Shown: positions 1 to 11,733 of the stretch, in pieces
How the letters are laid out: every line of letters starts with the position of its first letter
Numbering within the stretch: position 1 is the stretch's first letter
Assembly: GCA_028551475.1 (NCBI GenBank)
Contig: CM052362.1
Span: 18,830,021 to 18,894,020, forward strand
Length of the DNA: 64,000 nucleotides
DNA from: Casuarina equisetifolia
Lineage: Eukaryota; Streptophyta; Magnoliopsida; Fagales; Casuarinaceae
Direction of reading: 5' to 3'
Notes under the pieces: generated by a model
Database searches by the model: none
The model's input: the letters and a program-made list of their open reading frames with translations, nothing else
What the model was told of the DNA's origin: nothing
Made by a program: the position numbers and the translations under genes

Positions 1-3000
1 TTTTCATGGCTAGGTGTTTTTCATCGATCAGTAGAGCAACAAGTGGCAGCTTGTAATTTGGCTTCAATGTTACAATGATAACCAGGTCAATCATTCTTCT
101 TTCTTAAGATAAAATACATATGTAACTAAGTTTCATATGCGTTGAAGAATAAGTAGTGAAAAGGCAATGTTCAGGACAACTTATTCAACATAGACAATTT
201 GCTTCATATATTTAGATGTAAATGCTTAAAAACTTAAGTTACATGTTAGTGCAAATCTCCACCAACATAATATATCAAGTAAGGAAGGTATACTTATGAG
301 AACTTACTCAACATAGATAGTTTACTCAAGATTACAAAGCCTGAAATACCAAAATATACTAATGTAAATGAAAATACCAATCGTTGAATTGTTATCTTAA
401 CTCCTAGTGTATCATTGAAGGTAACATATGCAATTTGAGTATGTTCATTGTCACTACATAAGCATTTGATTACCTTGACATTTATTTTGCAATGAACCTA
501 AAAAAGAAAATATGGAATAGCCACACAAACCTTTGCATCTCAACATATTCAACAACAACACAATATTAAATGAATTTCTTGATATCTTGCTTATATTCCC
601 CTTGTCCATACTAGTTTTAAGTCAATTGTTCGATGCTCAGGGAAGACCGCTGAGGCGGTCCTTTCCAATTCGTCCCGTAGCCGACATGCGGCAACCCTAC
701 CATTCAATGCTTGCATGATAGTAAGAATTCTATTAATCATGTCCCTTGCCTCCCCACCAACGTTTTCATGGCCATGTGTTTTTCATCGATCAATAGAGTA
801 ACAAGTGGTAGCTTGTAATTTGGCTTCAACATTATGATGAAAACTAGGTCAATCATTCTTCTTCCCTAAGATAAAATGCATATGTGGCTAAGTTTCATAT
901 GTGTTGAAGAGTAAGCAATGTAAAGGCAATGCTCAAAATAACTTATTCAACATAGACAATTTGCTCCATATATTTAGATGTAAATGTTTAAAAACTTAAG
1001 TTGCTTTTTAGTGCAAATCTCCACCAACATAGCATATCAAGTAAGGAAGGTAGACTCATGAGAACTTACTCAACATAGATAGTTTACTCAATATTGCAAA
1101 GTCCAATGTACCAAAATATACTAATGTAAATGAAAGTATCAATTGTTGAATTGCTATCTTAGCTCATTGTGTATCCTTAAAGGTAACATATGCAATTTGA
1201 GTATGTTCATTGTCACTACATAAGCATTTGATTAGCTTGACATTATTTTATAATGAACCTAAAAAAGAAGATAAAGAATAGCCACACAAACCTTTGCATC
1301 TCAACATATTTAATAACACCACAATATTGAAAGAATTCCTTGATATCTTACTCAAATTCTCCTTATCCATACTAGTTTTGAGTCGATTGTTCGATGCTCG
1401 GTGAATATTGCTGAAGCGGTCCTTCCCAATTTGTCCCCCACCCGGCACGCGACAACCCTACCATTCGATGCTTGCATGATAGTAAGAATTCATTAATCAT
1501 GTCCCTTGCCTCCCCACCAACATTTTCATGGCCAGGTGTTTTTCATCGATCAGTAGAGCAACAAATGGCAGCTTGTAATTTGGCTTCAATGTTACAATGA
1601 TAACCGAGGTCAATCATTCTTTTTCCTTGAGATAAAATGCATATGTGACTAAGTTTCATATGCGTTGAAGAATAAGTAGTGAAAAGACAATGTTCAGGAC
1701 AACTTATTTAACATAGACAATTTGCTCCATATATTTAGATGTAAATGCTCAAAAATTTAAGCTTACATGTTAATGCAAATCTCCACCAACATAACATATC
1801 AATTAAGGAAGGTAGACTCACGAGAACTTACTCAACATAGATAGTTTACTTAAGATTGCAAAGCTCGAAGTACCAAAACATACTAATGTAAATGAAAGTA
1901 TCAATCGTTGAATTGCTTATCTTAACTCCTTGTGCATCCTTGAAGGTAACATATGCAATTTGAGTATGTTCATTGTTACTGTATAAGCATTTGATTAACT
2001 TGACATTTATTTTACAGTGAACCTAAAAAAGAAGATAGGGAATAGCCACACAAACCTTTGCATTTTAACATATTCAAAAACAGCATAATATTGAAAGAAT
2101 TTCGTGATATCTTGCTTAAATTTCCCGTGTCCATACTAGTTTTGAGTTGATTATTCGACACTCAGGGAAGATCGCTGAGGCAGTCCTTCCCAATTTGTCC
2201 CCTAGCCAGCACGTGGCAACCCAACCATTATATGCTTACATGATAATAAGAATTCTATTAATTATGTCCCTTCCCTCCCCACCAACATTTTTATGGCCAT
2301 GTGTTTTTCATTGGTCAGTAGAGAAACAAGTGGTAGCTTGTAATTTGGCTTCAATGTTATGATGACAACCAGATCAATCATTCTTCTTCCTTAAGATAAA
2401 ATACATATGTGACTAAGTTTCATATTCGTTAAAAAATAAGCAATACAAAGGCAATGTTCAAAACAACTTATTTAACATAGACAATTTACTCTATATATTT
2501 AGATGTAAATGCTTTAAAACTTAAGTTGCCTTTTAGTGCAAATCTCACCAACATAGCATATCAAGTAAGGAAGGTAGACTCATGAGAACTTACTCAACAT
2601 AGATAATTTACTCTAGATTGTAAAGCCCAAAGTACCAAAATATATTTATGTAAATGAAAATACCAATTATTGAATTGTTATCTTAGCTCATTGTGTAACC
2701 TTAAAGGTAACATATGCAATTTGAGTATGTTCATTGTCACTGCATAAGCATTTGATTAGCTTGACATTTATTTTATAGTGAACCTAAAAAAGAATATAAT
2801 GAATAGCCACACAAACCTTTGCATCTTAATATATTCAACAACAGCATAATATTGAAAGAATTTCGTGATATCTTGCTTAAATTTCCCGTGTCCATACTAG
2901 TTTTGAGTCGATTGTTTGACACTCAGTGAAGAATGCTGAGGCAGTCCTTCCAATTTGTCCCCCAGCCAGCATGTGACAACCCTACCATTCAATACTTGCA

Positions 3001-6000
3001 TGATAGTAAGAATTCTATTAATCATGTCCCTTGCCTCCCCACCAACATTTTCATGACCAGGTGTTTTTCATTGGTCAGTAGAGCAACAAGTGGCAACTTG
3101 TAATTTGGCTTCAATGTTATGATGACAACCAGGTTAATCATTCTTCTTCCTTAAGATAAAATACATATGTGACTAAGCTTTATATGTGTTGAAGAGTAAG
3201 CAATGCAAAGGCAATGCTCAAAACAGCTTATTCAACATAAATAATTTACTCCATATATTTAGATGGTGCAAATTTCCATCAACATAATACATTAATTAAG
3301 GTAGACTCATGAGAACTTACTTAACATAGATAGTTTACTCAAGATTGTAAAGCCCGACGTACTAAAACATACTAATGTAAATGAAAGTACCAATCATTAA
3401 ATTGTTATTTTAACTCCTTATGCATCCTTGAAGGTAACATATGCAATTTGAGTATATTCATTGTCACTGCATAAGCATTTGATTACCTTGACATTTATTT
3501 TACAGTGAACCCAAGAAAGAAGATAGGGAATAGCCACACAAACCTTTGTATCTTGACATATTCAACAACAACACAATATTGAAAGAATTTTGTGATATCT
3601 TGCTCAAATTCTCCTTGTCCATACTAGTTTTAAGTTGATTATTCGACACTCGGGGAAGACCGCTAAGGCGGTCCTTCCCAATTCATCCCCTAGCTGGCAC
3701 GCAACAACCCTACTATTAATGCTTGCATGATAATAAGAATTCTATTAATTATATCCCTTCTCTCCCTACCAACATTTTTATGGCCATGTGTTTTTCATCA
3801 GTCAGTAGAGTAACAAGTGGTAGCTTGTAATTTGGCTTTAATGTTACGATGACAACCAGGTCAATCATTCTTCTTCCTTGAGATAAAATACATATGTGAC
3901 TAAGTTTCATATGCCTTGAAGAGTAAGCAATGCAAAGACAATGCTTAGAACAACTTATTCAACATAGATAATTTGCTCTATATATTTATATGTAAATGCT
4001 TAAAAACTTAAATTGCCTTTTAGTGCAAATCTCCACCAACATAGCATATTAAGTAAGGAAGGTAAACTCATGAGAACTTACTAAACATAGATAGTTTACT
4101 CAAGATTACAAAGCCTGAAGTACCAAAATATACTAATGTAAATGAAAGTACCAATCGTTGAATTGCTATCTTAACTCCTTGTGTATCCTTGAAGGTAACA
4201 TATGCAATTTGAGTATGTTCATTGTCACTGCATAAGCATTTGATTAGCTTAACATTTATTTTACAATGAACCCAAAAAAGAAGATAGGAAATAGCCACAC
4301 AAACCTTTGCATCTCAACATATTAAATAATACCATAATATTGAAAGAATTCATTGATATCTTGCTCAGATTTCCCTTGTCCATACTAGTTTTGAGTCAAT
4401 TGTTCGACACTCGGTGAAGACTGCTGAGGTGGTCCTTCCCAATTCGTCCCTCAGTCGACACATGGCAATCCTACCATTCAATGCTTGTATGATAGTAAAA
4501 ATTCTATTAATCATGTCCCTTGCCTCCTTACCAACATTTTCATGACCAAGTGTATTTCATTAGTCAGTAGAGCAGTAAGTGGCAACTTGTAATTTGACTT
4601 CAATGTTACGATGACAACCAGGCCAATCATTCTTCTTCCCTGAGATAAAATGCATATGTGACTAAGTTTCATATGCCTTGAAGAGTAAGCAATGCAAAGA
4701 CAATGCTTAGAACAACTTATTCAACATAGATAATTTGCTCTATATATTTATATGTAAATGCTTAAAAACTTAAATTGCCTTTTAGTGCAAATCTCCACCA
4801 ACATAGCATATTAAGTAAGGAAGGTAAACTCATGAGAACTTACTAAACATAGATAGTTTACTCAAGATTGCAAAGCCTGAAGTACCAAAATATACTAATG
4901 TAAATGAAAGTACCAATCGTTGAATTGCTATCTTAACTCCTTGTGTATCCTTGAAGGTAACATATGCAATTTGAGTATGTTCATTGTCACTGCATAAGCA
5001 TTTGATTAGCTTAACATTTATTTTACAATGAACCAAAAAAGAAGATAGGAAATAGCCACACAAACCTTTGCATCTCAACATATTAAATAATACCATAATA
5101 TTGAAAGAATTCATTGATATCTTGCTCAGATTCCCCTTGTCCATACTAGTTTTGAGTCAATTGTTCGACACTCGGTGAAGACTGCTGAGGTGGTCCTTCC
5201 CAATTCGTCCCCCAGTCGACACATGGCAATCCTACCATTCAATGCTTGTATGATAGTAAGAATTCTATTAATCATGTCCCTTGCCTCCTTACCAACATTT
5301 TCATGACCAAGTGTATTTCATTAGTCAGTAAAGCAGTAAGTGGCAACTTGTAATTTGACTTCAATGTTATGATGACAACCATGCCAATCATTCTTCTTCC
5401 TTGAGATAAAATGCATATGTGACTAAGTTTCATATGCCTTGAAAAGTAAGCAATGCAAAGACAATGCTTAGAACAACTTATTCAACATAGATAATTTGCT
5501 CTATATATTTATATGTAAATGCTTAAAAACTTAAATTGCCTTTTAGTGCAACTCTCTACCAACATAGCATATCAAGTAAGGAAAATAGACTCATGAGAAC
5601 TTACTCAATATAGATAGTTTACTCAATATTGCAAAGCCCGAAGTACCAAAATATACTAATGTAAATGAAAGTACCAATCATTGAATTACTATCTTAGCTC
5701 CTTGTGTATCGTTGAAGGTAACGTATGCAATTTGAGTATGTTCATTGTCATTGCATAAGCATTTGATTAGCTTGACATTTATTTTACAATGATCCCAAAA
5801 AAGAAGATAGGGAATAGCCACACAAATCTTTGCATCTCAACATATTCAATAATACCACAATATTAAAAAAATTCCTTGATATCTTGCTTAGATTCCCCTT
5901 ATCCATACTAATTTTGAGTTGATTATTTGATGCTAGGGGAAGACCGTTGAGGTGGTCCTTCCCAATTTATCCCCCAGCCGGCACGCGGCAATCCTACCAT

Positions 6001-6665
6001 TAAATGCTTGCATGATAGTAAGAATTATATTAATCATGTCCCTTGCCTCCCCACCAACATCTTCATGACCATGTGTTTTTCATCGATTAGTAAAGCAACA
6101 AATGACAACTTGTAATTTGGCTTCAATGTTACGATAACAACCATGTCACTATGTCAATCATTTTTCTTCCTAAGATAAAATGCATATGTAACTAAGTTTC
6201 ATACTCATTGAAGAGTAAGCAGTATAAAAGCAATGCTCAGAATAACTTATTCAACATAGACAATTTGCTCTATATATTTAGATGTAAATTATTAAAAACT
6301 TAAGTTGCCTTTTAATGCAAATCTCCATCAACATAGCATATCAAGTAAGGAAGGTAGACTTATGATAACTTACTCAACATAGATAATTTACTTAAGATTG
6401 CAAAGCTTGAACTACCAAAATATACTAATGTACATGAAAATACCAATCGTTGAATTGCTGTCTTAGCTCCTTATGTATCCTTGAAGGTAACATATGCAAT
6501 TTGAGTATGTTCATTGTCACTGCATAAGCATTTGATTAACTTGACATTTATTTTACAATAAACCCAAAAAAAAAGATAGGGAATAGCCATACAAACCTTT
6601 GCATCTTAACATATTTAACAACACCACAATATTGAAAGAATTCCATGATATCTTGCTTAAATGCT
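1..6665. repeat. Tandem array of ~760 bp units
   Basis: About nine head-to-tail copies of one unit fill this stretch, and the array is cut by the left window edge. Using the shared landmark accaacatttt-catgg, copies begin near 1, 764, 1524, 2288, 3048, 3777, 4539, 5298 and 6060, so the period is 759-764 bp except for one unit of about 729 bp. That short unit lost roughly 30 bp near 3264, where the text jumps from atatatttagatg to gtgcaaat. The units starting at 3777, 4539 and 5298 are nearly identical and look like the youngest duplicates; others differ by scattered substitutions. Homology stops sharply near 6660 inside an exon-like segment. The unit is much longer than typical plant centromeric satellites and contains gene-derived exons (next entry). 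Confidence 0.95.
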
Positions 6666-6691
6666 CCTAAAGAAACATTGTTAACTTCAAC
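1..6691 (-). pseudogene. Amplified RRM exons of a BPA1-like RNA-binding protein
   Basis: Every complete unit contains, in order on the minus strand, three exon-like blocks of the RRM found in BPA1-family proteins. Exon A (531-610, equivalents in each unit, last one 6597-~6690) reads KQDI.EFFQYCGVV.YV.MQ. Exon B (378-453 and equivalents) reads SDNEHTQIAYVTFKDTQG, with the RNP1 core. Exon C (upstream edge near 865, near 4638, and so on) reads MIDLVVIVTLKPNYKLP. The A-B junction is a consistent AG|GT...CAG|T intron of about 77 bp that restores a serine codon; B to C is in phase where the acceptor is CAG|GGAAG or TAG|GGAAG. Only the rightmost copy has the expected NVSLGAF stretch before exon A. 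Several copies have stops in exon A, so most or all are non-functional. BPA1 relatives bind the sphingolipid transfer protein ACD11; no such role is claimed here. Confidence 0.8.
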
Positions 6692-7840
6692 AGATTTTCA
6701 CATACAAGAATGTTAGGGTCAAAAATTTGCTTTTAAAGATTTATCTTTTTTATAGCCCACAAACATTTGAAAAATTCAGTATAATAGCAATGAGGGAAAT
6801 TAATATTACATACATGATTATACTTTACAAATCTCCAACCAAAAATAAATAATAAAATTGCTCACAGTCCACCAAAGCAAGGGTTCATACTTTGGTTCTT
6901 AGAAGAGTAGTTTAGTGAGAAATTCTTTTAAGATTTGCTTGCTCATAATTTGTTATCCATCAAAATGACTACATCAAATGCTATTTACCACCATGAGACA
7001 TTCTAATGGAGTCACCCAATGCCTTGATAATATGCATATTCGCCACATATGACAATCTACCTAAATATTTTTCAAATCAATTAAGGCTATAACTTTTCAA
7101 AAATGAAGAAAATGGAACTATCTATTTCTTGAGATCTAAGCTTGAGCATAATTCTGTTTTCATTACCAAAAGCAAGGCTTAGTGAAAATATTAAGAGTAT
7201 TTTCCATTCATAAGGACATCTTATTAAAATGTCATTAAAAAAAATCCAAAAGTTGAAAATCCTATTGCATGATTAATACTTAGTCTCCCATGAAAATTAT
7301 GTTAAGCAACACAAAGAAAGGAACAAAAATATTCTAAAGTTCTTAGCAAAACCTAAATGGCTAATAGTACAACTACGACACAACTCCCAAAGGATTTCTA
7401 AGGCCTCAGAATAGTTCTATTAAATGTTATGTTGCTAGCATTCCAATGTAATTGAGGCTTTATCCATTGAATTTTTAGCAATATCATTACAAATTTTCAC
7501 CATAGATCAATGTCAACCTCCCCAAATCAACACACCAAACTTACAATAGAACGCTATCCAAATCAAAAATTTGGATAACAAATTATGAGCAAACAAATCT
7601 TAAAATAATCAATCAAAGAGACAAAGAAAATATATTAATCCAAATCAAAAAACAAGAATAAGAGAAAAACGAGTAAGAAAACACTAACTGCCATTGTGCT
7701 TCTAAGAACAAGAGTTTCACATAGTTGCAAATCTTTGAGAGAGAATGACTAGACATGGAATGACCAAAGCACGAGAAGAATTGATATTGCAATTATTTAT
7801 TAGAAACATACATGATTTTATAATATATATTTTATTATAT
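6692..7840. other. Spacer upstream of the RRM array
   Basis: AT-rich sequence without a convincing reading frame. If the right end of the array is the original BPA1-like gene, its 5' end should lie here on the minus strand. An ATG at 7694-7692 followed by GCAGTT is a possible first codon, but I could not find a matching first exon and the assignment is speculative. Confidence 0.4.
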
Positions 7841-7849
7841 TATAATGTT

Positions 7850-8999
7850 AGATCAGCCAAGGCATGACAAGAAGATAAATTACATTTTGTTGTTAGATCG
7901 GCCATGAGATTGATTATGGCCGTTGGATCGGTGTGAAAAACCATATTCGTGATGACCAAAAGGACCTTTAACTGCGGGCACAATGGACGCTTGAGGAGAA
8001 TTGTTGGATGAAAGTGTAGAAGAGGATAAATTTGGGCCATTAGATGAGACCGCATCTAAGAAGGAAGTTGCGTTGTGCACTTTAGAGATGCCATCTGAGC
8101 CATTTGTTGAGGCAAGAGGCACATAGGGGTCAACAAGCCTTAGTGCATTTGTGCGAGAGACACGTTTTCAAGAGGTACTCGTTCTCTGCATACGTGTCAT
8201 GTGAGCAACGAAGAGGACATGCTCACCGATGTGGAGGTACTCCAATGAGGCAAGTTGTTGATTCTCCTCCTAAACGGCAAGGTGGAACAACTGACGAAGA
8301 AATGGGGTTGGATCCATGGTGAGGATCTGTGATTGAAAGCCAGAGTAGGAATCATTGAGAATGAGGAGAAAACAGATCATGCACTCCTTTCCTCCTTGAT
8401 TCGCCGAAATTGTTGAAGGATGGAGTCAGGACCATGAAGGGTTTCCTCTACCGTGTCGAGATCATTGCAGAGGATAGCAAGGTGATTGAAAACAATGGTG
8501 ACAAAGAGATTTCCTTGTTTTTAACTCCGAGAGGGAATGGTGGAGCTAGAAGTGATGGACACAATCAATGTGGCCGTACATCAGCGATAGCATCCTAGAG
8601 GAGTTTGGCATCATCAATCAGCGATGGTCCAATGACAACTTCTGAGGAAAGATAGTTCTCAATCCACATCTAGACAAGTTGAGTACACTTCCTCTATTGG
8701 CAAGTAAGGTGGTCGTCAGTGGGAAAAGGCACTTTGCCATCGATGAACCTTTTTTTGTCCTTGATGAGAAGGGTGCGACAGAGATTGCAAGCCCAAGTGG
8801 CGAACAACTTGGCACAAGTGAAAGGGGAAGCAATTGGACGTAACTTGAGGCCTTCGGACGTCGCGAGATAGGACAAATCATCAAGTTTTAGGCAACTAGC
8901 GATGGCGGGAGAAAAATGGAAAAAGATTAGGTAGGGAGTTTGCCCAAGACCTAATTGACCCGATAGACCCGATTGGGTATAGCTTGATTTACCCGACAA
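7850..8999 (-). mobile_element. Decayed Ty1/copia gag remnant
   Basis: Minus-strand translation in broken frames resembles the plant copia gag polyprotein (UBN2/retrotran_gag type). Pieces in order are a start-like block with GLKLRPIASPF...LFATWA near 8810-8870, then KKRFIDGKVPFPTDD and a tract ending near 8640 that matches the usual NY.TWSRAM...FIDG...W..C...V. pattern, then LNDSYSGFQSQILTMDP and LFHLAV-stop-EENQQL near 8255-8370, which matches the LNDSYS..R.QIL..DP.P pattern of gag. Internal stops and frameshifts are frequent. No zinc knuckle, protease, integrase or reverse transcriptase was seen to the left, so this is a truncated, dead element. It lies next to the RRM array but shares no sequence with it that I can see. 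Confidence 0.65.
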
Positions 9000-9630
9000 A
9001 ACTAGGAGGGGCTAACCTGAATGGGTAAGGTTTGAAGAAATAGCTTTAGAAGACGGCCCAATAGAAATGGGCTCAGCTTGTGGCCTAATAGAGACGGGCC
9101 TATGGCCCAATAGAGACTAAGCTATCGAGAAGAGACTACAAGTGGGGGCCTATAGAAAGGTGAGCGGGCCTAACAAAAAAAAAAGCCTACAAAGGCACCC
9201 AAAACATATAAGTAGGGCCAAGGGAGGGCAAAATCAAGTTGGGAAAAGCTTGCAGGGCTACTATAGGAAGGCCACGAAACCTAAGCAATGGGCTGGGTTG
9301 AGCCAAATTGGCTAAAAGAGGGCTAAACATAAAGGCTGGAGATCGAAACAGATGGTTTGATCTCAAAAAAAAAACATGTTGCAGTCCTACAGCAAAGGAG
9401 CCCACAAATGAAGGTAAAAAAAGGTGCTTAGTGACGAACGGCTAGGTTGATTCCAAGAGGTAAGTGACATCCTCAACAAAGGTAGGCGCGTCGGAGCTAG
9501 AAGGAAAAGCAAAGGAAGAAAGGGGTACCAACATTGTGGATGAAAAAAAATTAGAAAAAAAAAGGTTAACAAACGAGAACAGAAGTAAAAGACAGGGAAA
9601 AAGAAAGAAAGAGAAAGAAAAACATAAGAT
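9000..9630. other. Purine-rich leader-like stretch
   Basis: Between the gag remnant and the possible LTR lies sequence rich in A and G on the plus strand, with repeated words such as ggcccaatagaga near 9055-9115. Open frames occur here only because the complementary strand is pyrimidine rich. It may be the untranslated leader of the copia element; I see no primer binding site. Confidence 0.35.
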
Positions 9631-9900
9631 TGAAAAAGCCTTTTATGTATTGCTTGCTTGAAAAAGAATGATACATAGGGTCTCCTTTTATAATAAGGAG
9701 CAAACTTATTTGAACCATACAAGGAAACCTAGTCGAACTATACAAGGAATTAAATGGAGAATATAACTTGCTATACATGAAAAATAACCTCCCAATTAAT
9801 CTATGCTATATAGAAAATATAATATGCCCAATTGAAGAATATAATACAATTATACACATGTATCTCTAGCATAAGACACTACTTCTCCTTTAATGTTATC
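9630..9900 (-). mobile_element. Possible copia LTR fragment
   Basis: Read on the minus strand, this stretch has an AT-rich upstream part, a TATAAAAGGAGACCC promoter-like word near 9680-9695 and the downstream text TATGTATCATTCTTTTTCAAG, a layout common at the U3/R boundary of plant copia LTRs. It lies upstream of the gag remnant in the same orientation, which fits a 5' LTR. I found neither clear TG...CA ends nor a second copy in the window. Confidence 0.4.
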
Positions 9901-10039
9901 AACTTAGCAAAGTATCGCATTAAAATGTGGAAACTGTCATGCCTATTGGATCCATGTTGAACTTTTAACTTCTCAATTTCCTTTAAACTTCTCTAATATT
10001 TTCATTTGTTAGGTCTACGAATAAAATTAGTATTGTTGA

Positions 10040-10279
10040 GAGAGCCAATCTCACATCAAAATAGAAAACCAAGTAGTTATGACTTATAAGGCATTGGCTT
10101 CCTTCAACTATTGCTCATGAGTTTTGTTAATGATGGTGGACCAGGCCCCCCCTTCATGGGAAACTCAAGACACGGGACTGTGGGGTGTGGAGAGAGCCAA
10201 TCCCACATCATAATAGAGAACCAAGAATTTACAACTTATAAGGCATGAATTTCCTGCTACTGCTCATGAATTTTTGTAG
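10040..10279. repeat. Two direct copies of an ~88 bp sequence
   Basis: The text agagccaat-ctcacatca...gaaaaccaag...acttataaggcat...tgctcatgaa.tttgt occurs at about 10040-10127 and again at 10191-10279, offset 151 bp, with roughly 80 percent identity. The sequence between them includes ccaggcccccccttcatggg. The phrase resembles the 'cccacatca..aaaccaag...cttataaggc' motif scattered in many plant genomes as part of non-autonomous elements, but I cannot assign a family. Confidence 0.6.
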
Positions 10280-10640
10280 ACAAAAGAACCCATTCTCACA
10301 AGTATAAGTTATTACTTGTACAGATTAAGTTATTACTTACAAATGGATAAGACAATCTACCACCATAGGAGTAGGGATAATCACCAGCCACAATATTGAT
10401 TTTTTTTTCCTAGTCATTCGCTTTCATTATTTGCTGTTCTTATGGCGTTTTCATTTGGTTTAGATATCTTTTTGTATTGGATTTCTCTCGTTCATTAACC
10501 ATTGATGCTTTGTAAGCAACGCTAAAGAAAGAAACTCCATAGCCACAAAACCATTACCAGTTAGTTGTATAGAGGGAATGCTTTCACCACAACATATTAC
10601 ATCTACTTCCAAAATTCCCTCCGGAGCCTAACTTTCAATC
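10280..10640. other. 3' flank of the LEA gene
   Basis: No gene seen. It includes a run of T at 10399-10407 and probably the 3' untranslated region and polyadenylation region of the minus-strand LEA gene. Confidence 0.4.
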
Positions 10641-11678
10641 TCAAACATTTATGTTCTCGTTGAGCCTAGCAGCTGCGGCCACTGACGCCGCCACTCCTCC
10701 GGGATGAGTTGCCACGTTCGGATTGTTCCTCAGCTCGGCACTCACCACTCCTTCAGCATCATGCCGAGTAGCTGCTTTGTCCGAAGGGAGCTTCGAGGTC
10801 GCATCCTATCATAGATTTAAATGTCCACTCTCGATTTCAGCAACACTTCGATGCTAAAAAATGTATCTAGCCAAAACATGAATAGCTTAGTAGTTTTACC
10901 GTTAACACGCCACGCAGCTTAATCTTATCCTCATCACCATCGGTTCGGGCATTGTAAGTCGCAGCCGACTGAGCCGTGGCCGCGAGCCCTCCTGGGGTTA
11001 TAGTATTACTACCTATTGCTCTCACCTCCGCTGCTTGAATTGCCGCCGCGTCACTCTGATCCACCGCCTTGTTGCCGGCTGACTGTGCAGCAGCTTCCAG
11101 CGCTTCCCCTATAGTTATTGCGCTCTTTTGAATAACGTCAACTGCCGCTTGTTGCACTGGGGTGGACTGCACATACTGCCCGACAACCTACAAAACACAC
11201 ATAAATAGAGATGTTGTACTGGTCAACATTAGAATTTATTCCTTCTTTCTTTTTCTGTGGCATTAGAGTTTACTGTATGATTTGCTGATTGATCTCGAAT
11301 TCAAGACCATCGATATCCGCATATAACATTACAACACCATAAAATATGTACTTTTCCGGCGACTGATTCAGTGATTACGCGACTTCCAGGGACATCGATC
11401 TCCGTGACAGAGACGCCTTGGTCTCCCGCGACGTCAGAGAAATCACGGTGGCCGACAAGACCAGCCCTCTCGTTTCGAGTCGCCGCGGCCTGCATGACAG
11501 CAGCTGTTCCTCCCTTCTGGGTCTGGCCCAGCACCATGTTCTCGGCGGTCTGCATCATGGCTGCGTCCTGTGGAGCAATGGGCTTAGGCGCGAGGTCGCC
11601 CGAGACGTTGAAAACGTCGCCATATTTGATGGGTTCTTCCCTCTCACCCTGAATCCTCCGTTGCTGTTCCTGGCTCAT
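10641..11678 (-). CDS. LEA D-34 / seed maturation protein (SMP domain)
   Basis: A late embryogenesis abundant protein of the D-34 class (RAB28/ECP31-like), a hydrophilic protein that accumulates in drying seeds. Three exons: 11352-11678, 10900-11187 and 10641-10805, all joined in phase 0 with GT-AG borders, giving 259 aa, the normal family length. Start MSQEQQRRIQ is followed by the signature KYGDVFNVSG.LA.KPIAP.DAAMMQ (SMP repeat 1, ~16-75). Exon 2 opens with VVGQYVQSTP and carries SMP repeat 2 (~118-190, TPGGLAATAQSAA). Exon 3 holds repeat 3 (~206-257, NPNVATHPGGVAASVAAAA) and ends in NENINV. A longer frame starts upstream at 11804, but the first part is unlike the family. Three ACGTGGC elements lie upstream. 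Alanine rich, no cysteine or transmembrane segment. Confidence 0.93.
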
Positions 11679-11733
11679 CTTGGATTTTGAAAAACTCGGA
11701 ATTAAGTCTGCGAGTTGGTGGGAGACAACATGT

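Noticed and set aside
4830..5144. 104-codon minus frame as a real small protein
   Set aside because: It reads through the A-B intron in the wrong frame for exon A; the coding signal is explained by spliced RRM exons.
1..6665. CRISPR-like or rDNA spacer array
   Set aside because: The period (~760 bp) is far too long for CRISPR, there are no unique spacers, and the units contain RRM exons rather than rDNA spacer motifs.
9387..9722. 111-codon minus frame rich in Phe, Leu and Ser
   Set aside because: It is the complement of a purine-rich tract and looks like low-complexity translation.
11371..11690. Plus-strand frames opposite the LEA gene
   Set aside because: They are antisense shadows of the GC-rich first LEA exon.
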